Source: Limanda limanda
Taxonomy: Eukaryota > Chordata > Actinopteri > Pleuronectiformes > Pleuronectidae
DNA: 64,000 nt
NCBI RefSeq assembly: GCF_963576545.1
Contig: NC_083646.1
Span: forward strand, 23,415,989-23,479,988
Direction of reading: 5' to 3'
Of this stretch, positions 14,600 through 64,000 are shown piece by piece. The notes under the pieces are model-generated. The model made no database searches and was not told where the DNA came from. It worked only from the letters and a program-made list of their open reading frames with translations. Made by a program: the position numbers and the translations under genes. The stretch's first letter is position 1; every line of letters begins with the position of its first letter.

Positions 14600-14710
14600 C
14601 ATGCTGTTTACATGGCACTGTCTTCGGGCCAATTGTCTCAATCGGGTTGATATCAGAAGATTGTGTCCGTGTAAACGTAAAAATGCTCATAATACGTTTA
14701 CTCTGAAAGG
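14600..14710. mobile_element. Possible CACTA-like MITE remnant
   Basis: GTTTACATGGCACTG, CAATCGGGTTGATATC and GTGTCCGTGTAAACG resemble the ends and internal motifs of the 21,187-21,778 element. Termini are not clear, so this is a tentative truncated relative. Confidence 0.3.
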
Positions 14711-14746
14711 ACTTCCACCGGATGTGCCTTCCATGTTCTCTGTACC

Positions 14747-58460
<43,714 letters not shown>

Positions 58461-61400
58461 AAAAAGCTCTTTTTCCTCCTTAACCTTAATGAGTCCTTTT
58501 TTGGAATAAAGGCAGCAACATGAATTAAAAATTTACTGTATTTCTATAACACAAAAAAAAGTACAAACAACAATCGTGATTTATTTTTTTTGATTTTTTG
58601 GCTTTTTCAGTTTTTTAATCTGGCCTTAATGAAAACACCATCAGTCTAAGAAAAGAACTGAGAGACTTGTCACAATGTCAACCAAAGATAGGTCCGAAAA
58701 TATCCTAAAAACATTTTTGTCATCTTATATTCGTGCCGCTATGGTATTTTGAAGCCATTTTTGTGTTAAATTAAGTTAAATGAAAATTATAAAATCACAT
58801 ACAGTTGCATTACAGATTCATTTCTACCAGCAGCTCATTTTTTTATCTGTGAGTATGTGATATGTAATTTGGAAAAACAAAACTCTCGATTGGGGCTTTA
58901 ATGTGACTGAATGTTCTTATGTGCCTAAAAAGAGCTAACATACTTTTTCTCATTAAAGTACGTGTCTGCATCCGTTTTATTTGATTAATTTTAATATTTG
59001 CCTCTTGTTAGATGACGTGCCGTTAAGAAAGCGAATGAGGATAATTGTGCTTATTAATTTAAGGCGTCTAAACTTGCTGAGGGAGCTGCACACTTGTCAT
59101 TTATGTTTGATTACATCATTTTCCTCTTTTTTTTCTCCCAGTGAGTTTTGACAAAGCTTTTCCCATTCAATCAGAAACCATGAAAACATGTAGCACACAA
59201 ACGGCAATACAGATCAGATCCTGCTCTCCATTTACCTTGATAAAACTTAACTTTTTTGTTTCTCATTTTGGGGCACCACCTGTCTTTGTATACTTATCTA
59301 GTCTGTGTAAGTTTTAGGAGGATGTGAACGGCAGGACATGGACACAAACATGCCAATAGAGCAAAATGCTGATGGGATCTGAAAGATCAGGAAGTAAACT
59401 CTGCTGCAGTCCGAACTGTAACTCAATGCCAAAGTTACACCCAAGATAAAATGTGGGTTTGCAAGTTTGCTTGCTTGCAAAACAGATTTTCATCATAGAT
59501 TCCCTTTATTTCATTACTGCTGGTGTATGCAATCATGCATTCATTTTGTCAACCTCAAATGTAAAGTGTATGGTTGAAATGTTAAGCACTACATGGCATC
59601 AGCGGACGTGTATTTTTATGAATGTAACTGTAAGAAGAGTGACTCGAAGCATGGTTTTAAGAAGCAGAGATTTTATCAAATTTTGTTGCTGAAGGGAAAT
59701 GTTTGGTCCAGTTCCTGTGTCTAGCCTCAGGATCATCCATCAGACATTTTCTAAACTTTTTTATAATCTTGTTTGGAAGGAGATAAAAAAAAACACTGGG
59801 ACTGGGCCACTGGCTGCTTGTCTGGCTGAATTAAAGGACGAATGGCTGGTGCTCAGGCTGGCAGTGATCTTTTCAAATCCTAAATGATAAAGGGATTCAA
59901 CTTGCAATGCGAGATTAGCGCAAATGAAAAATATATTTATTAAAAACTTGAATTGTTAGAGACAAACATATTATTGAATATCTATTGTGTATGTTACATC
60001 TGTTTTGATCTATATTTTCAACTGTCTCTGTCACATTTTGACTCATTTTTGATTGGACAATTTGTTGTTATTGTTACATGATAAACATTCAGTTAAATTT
60101 GTCTTCATAACAGCTAAATATTTGGGAGAAAAATACATCAGACAACAATTTACAGTATGTAACAATGATATAGTGCTAAGACAGACGAGTGTGTGTGCTG
60201 TTTGTGTATGTCACTTGAATCATCTGAATGTAAGTTATTACAAACTGTAATCCTGCTGGTCTTTGTCTACAGTGTATTGATTTTTCTTTATTAGTTTGTA
60301 TTATCAGCAGAGAGGGAATCTATGCTTACATTGTAAATGTATGCAACACATTTAGCCATGCTAACTAATGTTTTTACTTAACTGTAGAGAAATTGAGTTG
60401 TTTACTTTGAATTAAGAGGGAAAGATACTTTCTGTTCAGGGACTGAAGTGTTCTATTCTACAGAATAAGAAAATAAATGCTTAAACACCGACTTGTTTTT
60501 CAGGAATTGAATAGTTCTATTCTACAGAACAGATGTACTGTCAACAAGAAAATAAATATATAAACACTGACTTGTTTGCCTCATTCCGCAAAGAATAATG
60601 ATTTCACTCTCCAACTTTAGTTCAGCTTTGACATGATGTGAAAGTTTGACTGATGTTGTAGGTCTGGTTCATGGATATTGATCATAAGTTCCTTGGTTTT
60701 CTTGTGTTGGGGGTGAGGTCCTGAGTGACCATCAAACAATAGGTTGTAAATACTTGAGGCCTACAAGGCCCAGCTGAAACCAGTTCAACCAGTTTCAGTT
60801 TTAAGTCACACCTTCTCTAGACAGCCTGGAGCCTCGCCTTGGTGGGGAAAGCATCTCCTGAACCCCCACTATGCCCCCCCCTCCAGCATGGCCTGGTGGG
60901 GAGATGTTGCAGGCCGCTCTGCAAAAACCCAAATGAGACTCTGAAACGCCCACTGAGGTCGAATCCCCGCCCACTAAGGTCGGGACCCTGACATCTAATT
61001 GGCTGAGGGCAACACTGACCCTTGACCCCTCCTCCAGGGGGGCAGGTACCTCCCAGGTAGAACAAAACCCCTGTGCTCTCAGAAATCTGCCTCTTTTCCA
61101 CGCTGCTCAAGTTGTTTTCTGACCTCAAGAGGTCTAACCACACGACTCAGTAACTAAGGAGGCGATTAGACGTTTGTTTAATATCATTTTATTTGAAGTC
61201 GTTTCATTTTCTTCTTTTATCTCAGTCAAAGTTTTATCTTGATAGGACTTTTCCTGTTTTAACTTGAAAGATCGAAACAGGAAGTGCCCCGCTGGACGGA
61301 CTCCGACACTTCCATAGACTTTACTTTTTCTTTTTTCCAACGATCTACAAACGGCTTCAAACCAGCCGTCCCCTGCAGAAGCGCGACGTTCATCCCGCTG
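58461..61400. other. Downstream flank, no gene recognised
   Basis: Mostly AT-rich. 60,448-60,590 is a diverged direct duplication with AATAAA in each half. 60,800-61,140 is unusually GC-rich with CCAAT/ATTGG sequence and may be a repeat or LTR-like piece; no family is recognised. Confidence 0.4.
60448..60590. repeat. Direct duplication with poly(A) signals
   Basis: GTTCTATTCTACAGAA, GAAAATAAAT and AAACACYGACTTGTTT (Y is C or T) occur twice in the same order, with an extra 16-base insert in the second copy. Confidence 0.7.
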
Positions 61401-62290
61401 AGGAGTAAGAGGCAATCCACTCCGTTCCTGTAAAACAGCACGTTCTCCGCTGTTACAGAAGAAGACGAAGTTTCATTCCGTCAAGGCAGCACGAATAATT
61501 CGCTTCCTTTTCCGGTCCAGCGGCCGAGCCCGGAGCTCCGCTCGTGAGAAAGACCACGTGATTCACTGGCCCCCGACACATTCGCGCCGAGTCGCAGGCA
61601 CATCGCGAGGGTTGTACAGTAAGAGACTTGATTATCTGGGCAGATACGTAGCATATTGTTTAATATTTGAGTGTATTTGTTTGTGGGATCTCCGTGTCTC
61701 ATTGTTTAGCCACGACGATTCGGCTACTTCCGGTTCATTTCCGGTTACGGCCTTGTGCCACAGTTTTTAAGCGCCGTGACTAAACGTCTCCGGTTGCACT
61801 CGTTCCCGTCTGAAGAACCTTACAGAGATTTTACCGTCAGACTTCAGCACACAACGCCGTTTGAGTGCTGAGCGGTAAAGTAAATGTAACTTGTTTCTGA
61901 CGGTGTTTTTAAGAGCTTCTTTGAACTCTCCTTGCATGCCTTCTCTTCTCTCTCTCTCTCTCCTTCTAAACCGACCTATACACCCGTTCCGATCTGTATT
62001 TAGAATACAGTTCATGTAACAGTTAAATCTATATTTAAAGGGCCTGAAAACATCTGGCTGCCATTTTGAAGCCAAAGCTAAACCAGAACAAAGAATCCTT
62101 TGTTCCACCTCCTCCTTTGTGCCTCACACGTGGTCCGGCGGCCATTTGAGATTATTCATCGGTAGACCCGCCCTCAATTCTGGCTCTAAATTCATAACGA
62201 ACCCGCCATTTTGTTTTGTAGTTTTAAGCCTAACATTGTCGGCCTCCATCTTGGATGTGACGTCACTACGTTACTGCGTCATCGCCACGC
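61400..62290. promoter_or_regulatory. CpG-rich promoter-like block
   Basis: CpGs are much denser than in the surroundings. ACTTCCGGTT (61,726-61,735) and ATTTCCGGTT (61,737-61,746) are ETS-type sites. TGACGTCA (62,258-62,265) is a perfect CRE preceded by CCATCTTGG (YY1-like). These are hallmarks of housekeeping, often bidirectional, promoters. Minus-strand open frames at 61,134-61,441 are not recognisable proteins. The served gene is presumably beyond the window or has short 5' exons I could not place. Confidence 0.5.
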
Positions 62291-62317
62291 CCCCTCCCTT
62301 TTCTCTCTCGCTCTCTC

Positions 62318-62400
62318 ACACACACACACACCCACACACACACACACACAGACACATTGATAGACACAGACAGATACACACACACAGAGACACATAGATG
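62318..62400. repeat. (CA)n and CACAGA microsatellite
   Basis: CA-rich tract with GACACA and AGACACA variants; a similar tract at 62,517-62,580 belongs to the duplication listed next. Confidence 0.9.
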
Positions 62401-62705
62401 GACCAGAGGTTACATGCGTGTTCTAAATTGTGATAAGCTGCTGTTGTGATCTTTGAAATATGGGAGTTTGTTAAAATGATAAATCATTAAATAACACTAA
62501 CTTTATTTCACATACATACACATAGACACACATACACAGAGAGACACTTTGACACAGACACACACACACAGAGGCAGACATACATAGGTAGACCGCAGGT
62601 TTTACATGTATTTTCTGAATTGTGATAAGTGCTGCTGCTGTGTTTATCTTTGAAATATCGGAGCTTGTTAAAATGATAAATCATTGAATAACATTATAAC
62701 TTTAT
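62340..62705. repeat. Approximately 180-bp direct duplication
   Basis: Each copy runs from a CACACA-rich start through AATTGTGATAAG, ATCTTTGAAATAT and TTGTTAAAATGATAAATCAT to AACTTTATTTC, in the same orientation (about 62,340-62,516 and 62,517-62,705). Confidence 0.75.
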
Positions 62706-64000
62706 TTCCCCTTTTTAATAAATACTTTTGTAATTAAAGTATCTGTAGTCTGTGATTATTTGTGCATAAGTGTGTGAATACAGCTGGATTATGATTGCCT
62801 GTGCTCGAACTTAGAAGCCTTCGTTAATATTAAAATATTGACATTATTAATTTGACATTTATCATTATGAGACTGATAATTATAGCTTGATTTGTTGGTC
62901 CCTGGTAACCAGGGTGGTGCCCCCCTTTCTCAATTATTAATATAGATAGTATTATTCTTATTATTCTTTTCATTATTCTTGGTTGATAACCTTATCATTG
63001 TTAATTGATAGCTTGTACTTTCTAATTGATAATTCCTATTTTCTCATTAGTGGTTTTATTGTTATTTGATTACTGATCATCTTCAATTAATAATTTAATT
63101 ATTTTTGATAGATAATTTTTATTATTCTAATAATCCTATTTCATGATTATTAATAATTAGCCAACGTCAAGTCTACTCCTATTGCACAACACTTGTCACC
63201 CACCTCATCTTTGTACGCCCTCATGTACACTAACGTAAATAAGTCTTACTCATGGCAACTGACCAGGCTTCATTTTGGGTCACAGCGAATCACTGGAAGA
63301 CGGCTGACTGTGACAGAGAGGAGAACAGATTGCCAGCAACGACACGTGTGGCTGATTGAGATCATAGCAAAATCTAACTGGATTGTGGTAACGCCCAACA
63401 GCCAGTAGATTGGAAGAGGCAGGGAGAGAGAGAGAGAATTGTGAATGAATGGAACATAGAGAAAGTGTGAGTGAACCCTTTGGAATTATTTACATGTATT
63501 TGTCTTGAAATTTGGCCTAATCATAATTATGACTTCATTCTGCAATCTGTGTTATTCATACGTGAGACTAGTGATCTGACGTCAACAAAAGCTAACGAGT
63601 CAGCATTTACCAAATCTGTCCTTTCAGTGGTGTAAGACTAGATGTGATTTACACTTATAAACACCAAGTTAATTCACAGGAAGCGTCTGCTGATGGGAGC
63701 CCTGCCTTGCACAGATGAGATCTCAGAAGATTTACGAACACTGATATTTGAATTCATAAAGCAGAAAAGATCTGCAAAGTCATCTGCCAGAGCGCTTATA
63801 CTAATCGGACCACATTTTGACAAACTGTTTTTACTGACCACACGAAGCACTAAAACCTCTCATTAGACAGTTAGAACTGAAGGAGCCTCTTGAGTGAGTG
63901 GTGAAACATCTTTAAGAAATAAAAGCCAATCCAGTAGCCTATTTGAACATATACAATATACAGAATGAAACTGGATCAAATCTTTGGGAGTGGCCCAATC
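62706..64000. other. Right flank, no gene recognised
   Basis: 62,930-63,170 is extremely AT-rich (TTATTATT, TTAATTGATA). A GA run lies at 63,423-63,439. No exon could be supported. Confidence 0.45.

Noticed and set aside
60817..61441. Minus-strand open frames as a gene
   Set aside because: No recognisable domain or conserved motif. Openness is expected in GC-rich DNA, so I kept only the promoter-like call nearby.
58461..64000. Search for cck, the next human neighbour
   Set aside because: I found no cholecystokinin-like peptide or exon on either strand.

Overview
The window looks like nuclear DNA from a ray-finned (teleost) fish. It has AT-rich introns, long CA/TG microsatellites, hAT-, CACTA- and LINE-type repeats of fish character, and vertebrate exons with canonical GT-AG splice sites. 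Two genes are recognised from protein similarity: ulk4 on the minus strand (N-terminal part only) and trak1 on the plus strand (apparently whole). They lie head to head, the same arrangement as the human ULK4-TRAK1 pair on 3p22.1, which supports both identifications.

Layout. 1-3,400 is repeat-rich: a diverged repeat interrupted by an approximately 2 kb non-autonomous hAT-like element. 3,567-5,329 holds two tail-to-tail remnants of a multicopy fish protein family, one of them frameshifted. 7,265-10,532 holds nine minus-strand exons of ulk4, a pseudokinase; the reading frame meets a stop 6 bases before the last splice donor, after 389 codons. 10,533-14,750 is the intergenic region: a four-copy tandem repeat, a decayed acidic coding remnant, a CA array and an approximately 600 bp minisatellite of 18-bp units. 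A CpG-rich block at 14,747-15,028 ends in a strong donor and is the likely distal trak1 promoter and 5' exon.

trak1 fills 15-58 kb. It encodes the TRAK/Milton adaptor that couples kinesin-1 and dynein-dynactin to mitochondria through Miro. Fourteen common exons (44,636-57,618) join with matching phases. Upstream are several alternative 5' exons, all ending in phase 1: 24,560-24,966 (no in-frame AUG), a tiny exon ending 30,590 that carries only ATG plus one base, 37,612-37,699, and 41,017-41,296 (acidic tandem repeats). The first two splice to exon 33,640-33,834; the last two splice straight to 44,636. Predicted lengths are 1,094, 1,057 and 1,121 residues, and every sum is divisible by three. 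Alternative 3' ends are possible at 50,360-50,915 and 52,931-52,947.

58-64 kb is downstream DNA. It contains an inverted-repeat element overlapping the trak1 3' region, duplicated segments with poly(A) signals, and a CpG-rich promoter-like block at about 61.4-62.3 kb for which I could not identify a gene. I saw no tRNA, rRNA or CRISPR array. The most interesting material is the layered first-exon design of trak1 and the early stop in ulk4, rather than a wholly unknown system.
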